From positions 86,848,932-86,912,931 of the forward strand of contig NC_062232.1 in NCBI RefSeq assembly GCF_902686445.1: DNA of 64,000 nt, read 5' to 3'. Below, piece by piece: positions 20,886 to 33,105 of the stretch (positions within the stretch are counted from its first letter, which is position 1; every line of letters starts with the position of its first letter). Both the position numbers and the translations under genes were made by a program. This DNA is from Sciurus carolinensis (lineage: Eukaryota > Chordata > Mammalia > Rodentia > Sciuridae). The notes under the pieces were generated by a model. That model was not told the origin of the DNA and made no database searches. It saw only the letters and a program-made list of their open reading frames with translations.

Positions 20886-22259
20886 CAGCATGCTGTCAAA
20901 TTCATTTTTTTACCTCAGTCTGTGGTAGGCTTTGGGAATATAAAGAGGGAGAAATTTTACTACTGGTTTTTGGTATTAAATATTTCACTAAGCAGAATCA
21001 ATGGATCTAAAATCAAGTAATTGAGACATATGACTCCTATATACCACTGATTTTCATGCATTTCCATCAGCAGGTGTCAGAAGCAATCCCACCTCTCCCA
21101 ATGGCTAAAATCAAACAAAATCTTCCTTCAAAACAACTCATAAGACCAAATAGGAATAAGGGTGAAGATTTAAATAATACATGAAAGAATTATTTGGTGG
21201 ACATATTAATATTATTTAGATATATAAATATTATTTACTGTTAGTAACAGAGAGGTCCATCATTACAAGTAATAGTACTTGAAAAGATTAGATGTTATGT
21301 TGATCTACATTGTGAAAGCCACTGTAGTGAACACAGAGAGAAATGGGTTCAGTGTAGCATTTGTGAACACTTGTAGGGTTTAACAGCTGGAAATAAGCTA
21401 CACATAGTGAAAGTTGAATTGAGGAGAGTTGAATGAAATGTTCATTTACAGAGGTATAGGCAGAGTTGAGGGAACCAACAAGAGGGTAAGCTATTAAATT
21501 CACCCCACTGGTCTACAGTGGTAAGGGGAAGGATCCATATTACTGGAACCTAGCAAGAATACAGAGGGCCTATAAAGATTTGCAGCCTTAAAGGAACATG
21601 TGCAGGTGGAAGATAGGGAGGGAATGAGCCAGATAAATACCTTAATCTTTCTTAATTCCTACTCTCTGGTTTTCTGCTAGTTGCCTTCCCAGTTTGAACT
21701 CAAAGAAAAATCAGAGGCAAAGATGGTAGAGAGTCAATAATCTTCAGCTTCTCTGGGCATAGAGTAGGACAGACAAAGGTAGAGAATGGACCCAATAGGC
21801 AAGGTGAGAGCAACTATAAGAGTCCAGCTACAATATTTTGGATGCTAGCCTGGGGCTCTGGGGTTCTATAGCAGGACTGCGCAGTCCATTGTTGGTTTTG
21901 AGCCACAGAGTTTGACAGTTTTATATATGACAGCTGGAGGTGACCAAGAAGAATTTTTGTGTAGACCCGGTGTGCATTGTTGGACCCAAACAACACATAA
22001 AGTGCTGTAGCAGGTTGTCTCTAGGATTCTACTGACCTTCAGTTTCCAGAGAAACCTAACCCTAACTCCCACAGCTTTTAAATGATTTTACATTTGGAAG
22101 CCTCTCCATATTCACACATGAGAGATTTTACTGATAAACCACAAGAGCATGTTCTGAACTGTGATATATTCCTTTTATTTTTTCCTTAGTGAAGACAATC
22201 TTGTGACAAATTAAAAAGGACCATGATATTTATTATACATAAAAATAGACTTATAATTT
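20886..22259. other. Intron segment, no recognised feature
   Basis: About 1.4 kb without a clear repeat. Short open frames on either strand lack any recognisable protein. Confidence 0.5.
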
Positions 22260-22271
22260 AGTGTTATCCTT

Positions 22272-22483
22272 TTGGGGGGACGGGGTAGGCACCAGGATTG
22301 AACCCAGGGGTGCTTAACAACTGAGTCACATTCCCCAGCCCTTTTTATATTTTATTTGAGAAAGGGTCTCATTAAGTTGTTGAGGGCTTTGTTAATTTGC
22401 TGAGGCTGGTCTTGAATTCTCAGTCCTCCTGTCTCAGCCTGCTGAGCTGCTGGGATTACAGGCGTGTGGCACCACCCCCAGCT
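22272..22483 (-). mobile_element. B1-dID SINE
   Basis: caccaggattgaacccaggg, cacattccccagcccttttt, cagtcctcctgtctcagcct and gctgggattacaggcgtgtg: reverse complement of B1-dID. Target duplication agtgttatcctt (22260-22271) and agtgtaatcctt (22484-22495), one mismatch. Confidence 0.92.
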
Positions 22484-22509
22484 AGTGTAATCCTTCATGC
22501 CATCATTTA

Positions 22510-22700
22510 TCTCTTTCATATTTATTAAGCACTTATTATGTGCCATTCTCTGTGCTAGGATTGGTCTGTGCATTATCTTATTGAAATCTGAATGCAACTC
22601 TCCTATGGAGAATACTATTATAACCATTTAATAGAGAAAATAATGGAGGCTTAGATGTAACTTGTTTAAAGTTACATGGCAAACAAAACTTGATTTAAAT
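22510..22700 (-). repeat. MIR
   Basis: tattaagcacttattatgtg, tgccattctctgtgctagga, ataaccatttaatagagaaa and cttgtttaaagttacatggc in MIR reverse-complement order. Confidence 0.75.
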
Positions 22701-23316
22701 TCAAGGCAATGTGGCTCAAGAGTTCATTTTCTTAATTATTTATTCTTTTCTGCAAAGACCCAGCCTTGATCATTGGCACTTCTGTAAGATGTAGTGCTGG
22801 TGCTAAGGATCCAGGCAAAGAGAGTAGGACAATTTTTTTCAATTTTATAGGTGAGGAAGGGAATTTAACCTGCCCAAGAGATAGTAGCTTGAAGTAAATT
22901 CCAGGTCATTGGCCTCCTTATATACTAATTCATTCTTCTATCTCATCTTCATATCTTTAGGCTAAATTATTTCTTCCCTTTTCCTCATTTATCTAGACAT
23001 CACTATCATCATTAAATACCAAAACAATTTATTCCTTGGGAAATGCTACCACTCAATTTTTACAAAAAGAACAACAATGGAGAAGCAAAAGACTTTTTCA
23101 GCTTTTCCTGAATAATAATGTTTAAAATTTACTTTTTATTATGAAATTTATTTTAATGGATACAAAAAAACAAAAATATACACATTAGTGGTACAAGATA
23201 TGATGTTTTCATTCTCATATACATCATGTAATCCATGTCCTCAAATATTTATCATTTAATTGTGATGATAAAATTCAAAAATTCTCTCTTCTACTTATTT
23301 TGTTTTGCTGTTCTAT

Positions 23317-23401
23317 TTTTGTTTTTTGCAGTGCTGGGAACTAAACCCAGGGCTTTCTGCTCATTAGGTAAGAACTCTACCATTGAGCTATACACTCAGT
23401 C
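23317..23401 (-). mobile_element. ID SINE fragment within the L1M
   Basis: gtgctgggaactaaacccag, taagaactctaccattgagc and tatacactcagtccc: reverse complement of an ID element. Confidence 0.8.
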
Positions 23402-23669
23402 CCTTCTCCTATTCATTTTGAAATGTACACTACCTTATTGTTAACTATAATCATACTACTATTCAATAATAGCACATCAGAACCTCTTGCTCCTATCTAA
23501 CTATACCTTGGTACTCACTGATTAACACTGTCTCTTTCATCATTTCCTTTTTACCTTCCCCTGCCTCTGGCAGCCACGTTTCTACTTTTAACTACCAGTA
23601 GATCAACTTCAAGGCTAGTCTCAGTGATTTAGTTATACCCTGGATCAAAATTAAAAATAAAAAAATAAA

Positions 23670-23745
23670 AAGGACTGGGGTTGCAGCTCAGTGGTATAAA
23701 GCACCCCTGGGTATATTTCCCAGTTTACCACCCACACAGAAAATG
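23670..23745 (+). mobile_element. dID/ID SINE fragment within the L1M
   Basis: aaggactggggttgcagctc, agtggtataaagcacccctg and ggtatatttcccagt resemble the ID-derived half of B1-dID. Confidence 0.75.
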
Positions 23746-24985
23746 AGGTCAACTTTTAGATTCCACATATGAGTGAAATCATTTGATACTTTTCTCTCTG
23801 TGCCTGACTTATTTCAATTCACATAGTGATTTCTAGTACCCTATTTGTTGTCACAAGTGACAGAATTTCATTATTTTTATGGTTGGATAGTTTTTCATTG
23901 TGTATATGTGACACATTTTCTTTATCTATCCATCATTTGATAGATATTTCTTTTTCCCCCTGTTTCTTGGCTGTTGTGATTAGTGATACAATGAACACAG
24001 GGATAGAGATGTCCCTTCAACATACTGTTTCATTTCCTTTGAATATTCCAGCAGGGAATTGCTGGATCATATGGTATTTCTATTTTTAATTTTTTGTGGA
24101 ACCTTCAAACTGTTTTTCATAATGGCTGTACTAATTGACTTTCACACCTGTAGTGTATAAAGATTCCCTTTTCTTCATATCATGACCAAGTCATGACCTT
24201 CAAATCATGACTTGGTATTTTTACTTTTTGATATTGACCATTCTTACTGGAGTGAGATAATATACCATTGTGATTTTGATATGCATTTTCCTCACTATTA
24301 ATGATACTGAGCATTTTTCCAAAAATGCGATGGCCATTTTTATGTCTTTTTCCCCTTTTTTAAGAAATGTAGGTCTATTGCCCATTTTCAATCAAACTAT
24401 TCTTTTTGCTACTGACTTTTTGGAGTTCTTTATTTGTTCTAGATATCAGTCCCTTGTCAGATGTTCAGTTTGCAAATATTTTTTCTCATTCTGTAGCTTG
24501 TATGTTCACTCTGTTGATTATTTACCAAAAAAAGCTTTTTGTTAGTTTGATACAATCTCATTCCTGTATGTTTGATTTTGTATCCTATAGTTTTGGGTTC
24601 TTCTCCAAAAAGAAAATCTTTATCCATTCTAGTGTCCCGAAGTACTTCCTCTTGTTATTACATAGTTACAGGTCTTACATTTGAGTGTTTAATCCATTTT
24701 GAGTAGATTTATGTAACTGGTGTGAGACAGAAGTCTAGTTTCATTATTTCCCATTTGGGTATCCAATTTTTCTCAACAGAATCTATTGAAAAGGCTATGC
24801 ATGTTCTTAGCACCTTTGTCAAAAATAGCTGTAAACATGTGGGTTTACTAGTAGTCTCTCAATTCCATTCTGTTGTTCTGTGTGTCTGTTAGTAACATGC
24901 TACTTTGAGTACTACAGTTCTGTAGTATCTTTTGATGCCTCCTGCTCTGTTCTGTTCTGTTCAAGATGGCTTTGGCTATTTGGGG

Positions 24986-25040
24986 TGTATTTGTGTGTAT
25001 GTGTATGTGTATGTGTGTGCATGCATATGTGTGTATGTTG
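24986..25040. repeat. (TG)n-rich microsatellite in the L1M
   Basis: gtgtgtatgtgtatgtgtat followed by gtgtgtgcatgcatatgtgt. It underlies the Val-Tyr/Cys-rich chance frame here. Confidence 0.8.
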
Positions 25041-27274
25041 AAAGGGATTCCATTGAACATATAGATGACTTTGTAGATATTTTAATAGCAGTGATTCTTC
25101 TAATTCTTTTTTGTTTGTTAAATTTGACCTGGTGACATTTGACCTTCCTTTCCCTGTCTAGGTTTGCAACATTTTTATTACTATTTATTTAAATAAGATT
25201 TCTTTCACTTTGGCATAATCAAGTCCCTCTTGTGCCCTAGTTGCCCAAATATTTTCTCTTTTAATACTGTCCCAAAGTTCCTGTAAGCTTTTGTCCCTCT
25301 TCTTTGTTCCTTTTATCCCTCTATTTCCAAACAGCCTGCCTTTGAACTCCACTGATTTTTTTTTCTTTTGTCTGATCTATCATGCTATTGTTTCCTTCTG
25401 TTGTGTTTTTAATTTCACTGAGTTGATTTTTCAGCTCAAGAAATTCTATTTGATATTTATTTACTTCCATTTTTTAAGTTTCTCTATTAGAATATTGAAA
25501 TGTTTCTGTGTTTTCTTGAAGCTTACTGAATTTCCTCAAAACAGTTGTTTCAAATTTTGGGGGGGTTCTTTCATACTGATCATTGCTTGGTAAGTTTCTG
25601 ATGCCCTATTTTGAGCAGTAGATTAGATTATGATTCCCTGAAAGTTCTTGATGTTTATTGGCATGATACTGTCTGGGCATTGAAGGACTAGGTATTCATT
25701 CCAGTCTTCCTAATCTGGCTTTCTGCCTGTTCTTCCAGAAATTCTAAGCAGGCTGCTTGTTTTCTCTGAGACTAGTCATTACCACTATTTCATCACTGGA
25801 TGGCACCCAGGTCCAAGGTTGCCATGAGTATACTATTGGTGTTTTCTCAGTGTTCGGCACTAGAGGGCAATCTAAGCGCAGGTTTGTACCAAATTCACAG
25901 TTGATCAAAATGACCCTAGAAAGAGTATTCTGTTCTAGGATATTCCCAGATACCTAGTCAACAGTCACCAACCTATGACTATAAACTGGGATTCTGTCTA
26001 ACCTGGTAGATTTACCGTGGATTGACCAATTCCAGGCTCCTATGCCACACCGGTGGCCACCAATGATTCTAGGCTGTGTCACATCCTGATCCCATGGCCT
26101 ACCAAGATCAACATGGTACTGTGCAAAGTGTAAGGCCAAGTTACTATGGGTTGCCAGTTGCTGAGTTTAACTCATGGCCCAAGACTATTACAACCAGTCT
26201 CGGGTGATTCTTGCTGGAATAGAAATCTGATTAACTGGAGTCATGTGTCTTCTCCATCATTGGAGCTGTTCCAGAGGCTTCCCCTGCAGGATGTGTTGGG
26301 CAGAGGGTTGTTAGGATCTGCTTAGTGTCAGGTTTTACCAGCCTGGCAATAAGTTTCAGGGCAAAGTTCAATGCTTATTACCCTATCCTACTTCCAGCAA
26401 ATGGGGTATTGCTCTATATTGTGCTGTCCAATATTGGGGTAGTGTTGGTAAAGTCAGTCCTTTGGCCATCTAGGTTGACACTATGCTGGGTTGTGCTGAG
26501 TTTCCCAACCAGAGTGAACATCACAGTTTCATGGAGGAGAAGGGTGTGGCCCACTGCATCATGACCATGATGCAGGCCAAAAGTGGAGTCTGTACTGTGG
26601 GTGCACAGCTTTTTGCCTAATGCCAGGTCAGGTCTGAAGGATTTATTTGTAAGCTGACAGAGAGCTGTTGGGTACAGAGCTATTGGTTTCTACGTGCTGC
26701 TGGGTCTTACTGAGACAAGCCTGGTACTGAACTCCAAGATAAGTCTTGTGCTAGATTTTGAGTCTTGCTCCTGAATCAGCTGCTCAAGATTGGAGGAGGG
26801 ATAGTGGCAGTAGTTTATTTGCTATCTGACTATCACAGTTCCAGTGGCTCAGTCTGTCGGTATTATACTGGCAGTAGGGGTCATGAATCTCTGCCTTGTA
26901 CCAGGGATCGTTGTGGTGGGCCTGGGACTGGGGTTTTGATTCTGAGACCTGGACCTAATTCCTCTCCCTCCCCAATGTGGGAGGTGTCTTTATGCTGTTT
27001 AAAGTTGGGGGGAGGGTGATGTGGATAACTCCTTCCTTCCTGCTATCTTCAATATAATTTGTCTTTTTGTTTTGTTATTTTGAAAGCAGGCTCCATGGTG
27101 TCCTGACTATCTTACCTCTTGTAAATGTTGTAAATGTGGGTGTATAGCTGTTAAACTTGTTTGTCTGTAGGAGATAATCACTGGAGGATTTTTACTCAAC
27201 TACTATTTTACTCTACCCCTCATGATATTTAATATTTCTTTAACATTTCATCAATGATAAGTAATAATCATGAT

Positions 27275-27465
27275 GATATTTGATATTTATTCAATACTTA
27301 CCACATGCCAGGCTGTATTTTAAGCGTGCAGTTGGATTAACTCAGGCTTTAGAACTACCACATAAGTTATTTATTATTATCCCTATTGTATTGTATGGAA
27401 GAAGTAACTGGAGATTCAGACAAGTTAAGTGACTTAGCAAAAGTCAAACTGCAGTTTGTAACTTA
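27275..27465 (-). repeat. MIR
   Basis: ttcaatacttaccacatgcc, aggctgtattttaagcgtgc, tattattatccctatt and gacaagttaagtgacttagc, MIR reverse complement. Confidence 0.7.
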
Positions 27466-28620
27466 CAGTTTGTCCTCTGGCCCTACCTTTTTAGTCACTT
27501 AATACACAAAGGGATCAGTATATAAAGTTCACACAAAGTTTCCAAAACTTAGTAATGTATTTTTAACACTTGGTTCTCATACAGTGTTTCAGATAAATCC
27601 ACAAAGATATTTTGATGTATTGGGAAAATATTTCCTTTTACAATCAATATTTGGATAATCTGCTCTATATGCTTTGCAGTCTGTGTTTTCCCAACCTGGC
27701 TGTCTAAGAAGCAATTTTCTCAGGGTACAGCAATATAAAGGGAAGGATCCATTTGTCCAGAGTTCATTCTAATATACATCCAAAATTAGATATATCTAGT
27801 GCTTTATTGCAAGTATTTTAACACTGAAAAGTATGTTTTGCATAATCCTTTTCCCAGTCATTTTTTTCAAACATGTTTAATCTTTAAACTGGTTTCTTTT
27901 TCAACTATCTCTACTATTTATTTACTCTCTTATTAGATTATATCATTCACCTTCTCTTTTGCATTTCTAAGACTATCTGCAATATGCAGTGCCAACCTCT
28001 GAAGACTACCATTCCCTGCCTACTTGTAATCATTGAAAGATAGAGGTGAATCAGGTAGCACTGGGGATGTATTTGTGAATATGGTTAAGCCAACTCTGCA
28101 TGTCTATGGAATGCAAGGGTCATGTGTAATGTGACCATATAACCTCTATGTGAACTTTATCCATTAGCAAAAGGGTGTGAGGAGAGGGGATATATTTTAG
28201 AAGTTCTTCCTGCCACTATATGGAAGGAAGTTTAGATATTAGAGCACAATATTCAATTACATGTTTTTATAGACATTTTTAGAAATTGGACTTAAAGATT
28301 ATTTTATTTATTGAACTAAGAACACTTGAAACTACCTCATTATTAACTCAGTGCTATGTTGTCACAAGTTTATAGAGTTAGTCCCTTTATCCCATTTCTA
28401 AACTGAAGATTCCCCTAACTTTAACAGAATACTAACAGTGAAAAATACAAATATACACTTTGAAGTTCACCTATTTGATTAGTTACCTTAGATGGTAGCC
28501 TGGTATTAATAAGGTCCATGATGCCAGTTTCAATCTGTTTACTTGCCACAATGATCTAATTTCAGATAGTTGCCATTAGTTAAAATTGATATTATTTGAA
28601 AATATATGATTTAGTACAAA
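27466..28620. other. Intron segment, no recognised feature
   Basis: AT-rich, nothing supported. Confidence 0.5.
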
Positions 28621-28624
28621 CCAA

Positions 28625-28770
28625 TTCATTCATTTGTACAATGAATATTCAATATATATTTGTTGAACATGTGTGAGATAACAGGATAGGGACTGGAAAT
28701 AGGGAACTGACCAAAATAAACACCTTTCCCTGTTATTATGGAGGATGATACATGAACAGGTTTTCAACTC
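28625..28770 (-). repeat. L2 3'-end fragment
   Basis: caatatatatttgttgaaca, tgtgtgagataacagg, atagggactggaaata and accaaaataaacacctttcc follow the reverse complement of the L2 3' end. Confidence 0.5.
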
Positions 28771-29210
28771 TCCAGGCAGGAGCTACATCAATGAATATGT
28801 AAAGAACATATGCTACTTGTGACCAATAGCATCTTTGTATTGAGTAAAGTGCAATGGACATACCTGTTTTTTTTTAACCGTAGATATGAATCTGCAAAGA
28901 AATGTTTCAATAAAAAGATCAATTAATACTTCCTTGGTACATAATAGTCAAGAAGTCTTTCACAAATCTTTTTATATAATAACATGCTTAGAAAGTGATA
29001 ATATGGCACAGTGAAGTTAGTGGATGACCTATCCTGAGAGATATAGCTGTTCCTGGTCCTTTCTGACTGATTTAGACCTGCAAAACAGGAAATCAATGAG
29101 TATATACAACACTAACCCTGTGAAGCACCCCAGAGTGCTATGGTCCACTGCTTTGGAAACTCTGATTTAATTTCCCATAAAATGTGACACACAGACAAAC
29201 ACACATACAA
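28771..29210. other. Intron segment, no recognised feature
   Basis: Nothing supported. Confidence 0.45.
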
Positions 29211-30255
29211 TTTTTTCTTTTATTAATGCATATACATATATATCATAGTTGGGTTAAATATAACCTAACTAGTTTGAATAAACAAAATTATACATACATG
29301 GATTTTCATTTACTCCATTGCAGTCCCTGGTGTTCCCCACTCTTTCCCCTCCTCTCTCCCTCTATTCTCCTTCCTCTACTCTACTGGTCTTCATTTCACT
29401 TCCTTATTTGTTTATTTTTGATTGATGTTTTTAGATATACATAACGGTGAAATTTACTGTGATATATTTATTTATGAACATAGTATAATTTTGTTAAATT
29501 CATTGCACATATCCTCCCATTTCCCATCCGCCATCCTCCCTCTTGATTTCCTTCCTCTATGCCACTGATCTTCCCTTTATCTTTATGATATCCAATCCCA
29601 CCTTATTTTTCTCTAGCTTTGGTATATGAGAGCAAACATTTGACCCTTGATTTTCTGAGTCTGACTTATTTCACTTAGTATGATTTTCTCCAGTTTTGTC
29701 CATTTACCTGAAAATGTCATAGATTCATTCTTATGGCTAAGTAAAACTCCATCATGTATATATGCCATGTTTTATTAATCCATTCATGTATGACAGGCAT
29801 CTGGGTTGGTTCCATAATTTGTCTATTGTGAATTGTTCTGCTATAAACATTGATGTGGCTGTATCACTGTATATGATGATTTTAGTGTTTTTTGGTTAAA
29901 TACAGAGGAGTAAGATAGCTGGTTCATATGCTGGTTCTATTCTTTTGAGGAATTTCCATACTTCTTTCCAGATTGATTATAGTACTTTGAAGTTCCACCA
30001 ACAATTTATGAGTGTACCTTTCCTATCACATCCTCACCAGTATTTATTATTAATTGTATTCTTGATAATTACCATTCTGACTAGAGTGAGATGAAATATT
30101 AGTGTAGTTTTGATTTGCATTTCTGTTTAGAGGTTTTGAACCTTTTTATTCATATATTTGTTGACCATTTTTGTTTCTTGATTTGAGAAATGTCTGTTTA
30201 GTACTTTTTGCCCACTTACTAATTGTGTTGTTTGTTTTTTGGGGTATAAATAATT
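29211..30255 (-). mobile_element. 5'-truncated rodent L1 (3' UTR and ORF2 end), old copy
   Basis: The + strand parallels 2384-3250 of the full-length L1: gacttatttcacttagtatg, gtccatttacctgaaaatgt, aggcatctgggttggttcca, ttgtgaattgttctgctata and gatttgcatttctgtttaga. It is more decayed than the L1 at 2079-9281. Confidence 0.85.
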
Positions 30256-30394
30256 TTAAAACCTAAAGACAGTTTAGTAATATAATCTTAGTCATCCTTC
30301 AAATACAAGAGTTGTGTGGACAGGGTGTATTTCTCATTTTTTCTGAATTCTGTCAGTTAGCAAAAGATGAGGCTACTTATTGGTGGCTGTTATC

Positions 30395-30490
30395 TGCTAT
30401 TTACATATGAGAAATGTGAAATAACTTACATAGGCTCACTTAACTAGCAGGTGGTCAATTAAGTTCAAGCCCTAAACTTCTCACCTCCAA
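30395..30490 (-). repeat. MIR fragment
   Basis: tacatatgagaaatgtgaaa, ctcacttaactagcaggtgg and agttcaagccctaaactt in MIR reverse-complement order. Confidence 0.5.
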
Positions 30491-30621
30491 TAAATGTTCT
30501 TAAAGCACCACTATAAATTGTTCTACTAAATACATATGCTATGCAATAAATATGCTTGCATCGCTGAGGTAAACAGGATTCTCTATCAAAATATTTCTCT
30601 AGAAACAAATCCTGAAATGCT

Positions 30622-30754
30622 TTTTTTTAAAATTTGTTTTTAGTTGTTGATGGATCTTTATTTTTTATTTATTTATATGTGGTGCTAAGAATCAAACCCA
30701 GGACCTCACACATGCTAGGTAAGTGCTCTACCACTGAGCCACAACCCCAGCTCC
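30622..30754 (-). mobile_element. ID SINE
   Basis: ttagttgttgatggatcttt, atatgtggtgctaagaatca, aacccaggacctcacacatg and tctaccactgagccacaacc: reverse complement of the squirrel ID with its characteristic tail. Confidence 0.92.
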
Positions 30755-31057
30755 CTGAAATACTTCTTAAGGACTCTGTATTGAATCTAAGCATCCACAA
30801 AGACTCAAATGAACAAGAAAGAGAATTTCTTCAAGATCAAAATAGAGCTAAATATCAGAAAGTATGATATTTTAGGAATGTATGTTAGAACCCATCTAGT
30901 ACAACTCATTCCTCTTATTTATGAGGAAACTGAAGCCCAAAGTGTTTATGCAACTTGCTTAAGCCTAACAAGATTTATTTCTCCCTTTTCTTTTGACATT
31001 TAAAGAATTTTTCAGAAAACTCAGAGAACAGGTAAAAGAAGTGAATGTTTGTATCTG

Positions 31058-31135
31058 TGTTTATATGTATGTATGTGTATATATATACATACATATATAC
31101 ATATATATGTATATATATACATATGCATATGTAGG
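31058..31135. repeat. AT/GT-rich palindromic microsatellite
   Basis: Alternating tatatacatacatatataca, tatatatgtatatatataca and tatgcatatg, self-complementary over much of its length. Confidence 0.75.
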
Positions 31136-31137
31136 CA

Positions 31138-31462
31138 TTTATACATATTGAATTTTCCTAATGCAAAAAATCCAAAATTTGATTATTTTCCAAAATTCAA
31201 AACTTGTTGAGTGCTACTTGACACAATTGAAAAACTCCACATAATTAAATTTTGCTTTATACATAATTATCAAAAATTATGTGAAATTAACTTAAGGTAA
31301 TGCGTTTAAAATATTTATGAGACATAAGTAAATTTCATGTTCAGGTTTGGATTCCATCCCCAAGATATTTCATTATGTGTATGCAATATTCCAAAATCAG
31401 AAATCCAAAACAGTTCTGATTCAATGTATTTCAGAAATGAATACTCAATTTGTATGTCTGTA
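31138..31462 (+). mobile_element. Tigger/MER46-like MITE
   Basis: The ends are inverted relatives: tattgaattttcctaatgc with ccaaaatttgattattttcc at the left, and aaatcagaaatccaaaacag with aatgaatactcaatttgtat at the right. Internal ccatccccaagatatttcat matches the pattern of this pogo-like family. Confidence 0.65.
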
Positions 31463-31608
31463 TGTACTTAAAATCTGATCATTTTGAAAAACAATGTATA
31501 AGTGCATGATGAATACCACATCTTACTATTCTACTCCATTTTAACTGTAGCAGGTAATTAATATTACTTATATGTTTTATATTTTCAGACTCCTTTATGC
31601 TTGCATGT

Positions 31609-31612
<4 letters not shown>

Positions 31613-31653
<41 letters not shown>

Positions 31654-31662
31654 TTCTCCTTT
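31613..31662. repeat. (TC)n microsatellite
   Basis: Nearly uninterrupted tc dinucleotides, followed by tctttctc variants. It creates an Arg-Glu repeat in a chance - strand frame. Confidence 0.9.
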
Positions 31663-31767
31663 TGATGAATAAAGGAACATGATGTACATATCACCCTTTG
31701 GGTCTCCTCATCACATACAAACATATTATAAATATTCTTCCATGTTGATTCCATAGATTTAATTTAA

Positions 31768-31844
31768 TTTTTCTGGTACTGTGGATCAAATCAAGTTTCT
31801 CATGATGTTAAGCATATGCTTTACCACTAGCTACCCCCAGCCCC
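31768..31844 (-). mobile_element. Degenerate ID SINE
   Basis: ttttctggtactgtggatca, catatgctttaccactagct and acccccagcccc, a decayed reverse complement of ID. Confidence 0.6.
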
Positions 31845-31857
31845 ATATCCAATTTTT

Positions 31858-32505
31858 TAAATTGTTTTTTTTTACAGACTGCATTTTGATTCATTGTACA
31901 CAAGTGGAGTACATCATTTCTAAGGTTGTGCACCATATAGATTCATACCATTCATGTAATCATACATGTACATAGGTTAATGATATATGTCTCATTCCAC
32001 CATTTTTCATACCCCTCTCCCCCTCATTTGCCTCTATGTAATCTGAAGTTCCTCCATTCTTCTCTCACCCCCAACCCCCCTACCCCCATTATTTATCATC
32101 ATGCACTTATAGGGAAAACATTAAGCCTTTGGTTTTTTGGGATTGACTTATTTCACTTAGCATGATATTCTCTAATTCCATCCATTTATCTATAAATGCC
32201 ATAATATTTTTCTTCTTTATGACTGAATAAGATTCCATTGTGTATATATACCAAAGTTTCTTTATCCATTCATCTGTTGGTGCAGTCACTCTGGAAAACA
32301 GTGTGGAGAATTCACAGAAAACTTGGAATGGAACCACCTTTTGACCCAGTTATCCCATTCCTCGGTTTATACCCAAAGGACTTAAAATTAGCATACTATA
32401 GTAACGCAGCCACATCAATGTTTACAGCAGCTCAATTCACAATAGCTAGATTGTGGTACCAACCTAGATGCCCTTCAACAGATGAATGGATAAAGTAACT
32501 GTGGT
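31858..32505 (-). mobile_element. Twin-primed (5'-inverted) truncated L1
   Basis: 31858-32279 is - strand L1: poly(T) tail, 3' UTR and ORF2 C-terminus reading [20 protein letters not shown]. It switches abruptly at 32277-32279 (shared ttg) to + strand L1 (to about 32505) reading [25 protein letters not shown] and STDEWIK. The two parts overlap by about 33 bp of ORF2. Likely target duplication atatccaattttt (31845-31857) and atatctaattcattt (32506-32520), imperfect. Confidence 0.88.
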
Positions 32506-32837
32506 ATATCTAATTCATTTTTAATAGCAGCATAATAGTTCATAAGATGGAACTCTCTTATTTTCTTTGACTGTTCTTCCACTTACATTATGTATATTCA
32601 TTTGTCTGGTTTTATTTTTAATAAGCACAGTGTTACAGTGGGCATCTTTATTAACATACATATATTCTTAAACCCACGACTTACAAGGTAGAAGCGCTCT
32701 TTCTCATTACCGTTATTCAACATTGTTTTAGAGGTTCTAACTGATGCAACATGAAAATGAAATGAAATGTGTTATATAAGCATTAAAAAAAGGAAAATTA
32801 TCTTAATTTTTGTTAGTTCATTATAGTTATAGATAAT

Positions 32838-33005
32838 ATTATGCTTCATTTTGACATAATTATACAAGCATGGAATTTAATTTGTTCTCATTCAACACCT
32901 GGTACTTACCCTTTCCTTCCCCTCATCCCTCCCCCATTCCCTTTCCTATACTTTACTGATTTTTTATTCTATTTATTTATATGGATTTTAATTAGTGTCT
33001 TGTGG

Positions 33006-33039
<34 letters not shown>

Positions 33040-33105
33040 GATGAAATTCACTGTGGTATATTCATATATGTACATAGGAAAATTTGGTCAGATTAATTCC
33101 AATGT
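32838..33105 (-). mobile_element. Rodent L1 3' UTR fragment
   Basis: Contains C/T-rich ttccttcccctcatccctcc, a (TA)n expansion at about 33008-33040, then gatgaaattcactgtggtat and gtacataggaaaattt. Resembles 42825-42960. Confidence 0.7.

Larger units (their letters stand above)
23110..27225 (-). mobile_element. Ancient L1 (L1M class) retaining its 5' UTR, internally deleted
   Basis: A - strand remnant of about 4.1 kb. 23110-23760 is 3' UTR. 23770-25130 is ORF2 C-terminal half (reverse-complement words such as ggctgttgtgattagtgata and gaattgctggatcatatggt). 25200-25600 resembles the ORF1/upstream region. About 25600-27225 looks like an L1M 5' UTR, ending with gctgttaaacttg and ggagataatcactggaggat. 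The missing middle (ORF2 N-terminal half and most of ORF1) indicates a large internal deletion near 25135. It is interrupted by two ID-type SINE fragments and a TG microsatellite. Confidence 0.65.

Noticed and set aside
31479..31754. Arg-Glu repeat frame
   Set aside because: Created by the TC microsatellite.
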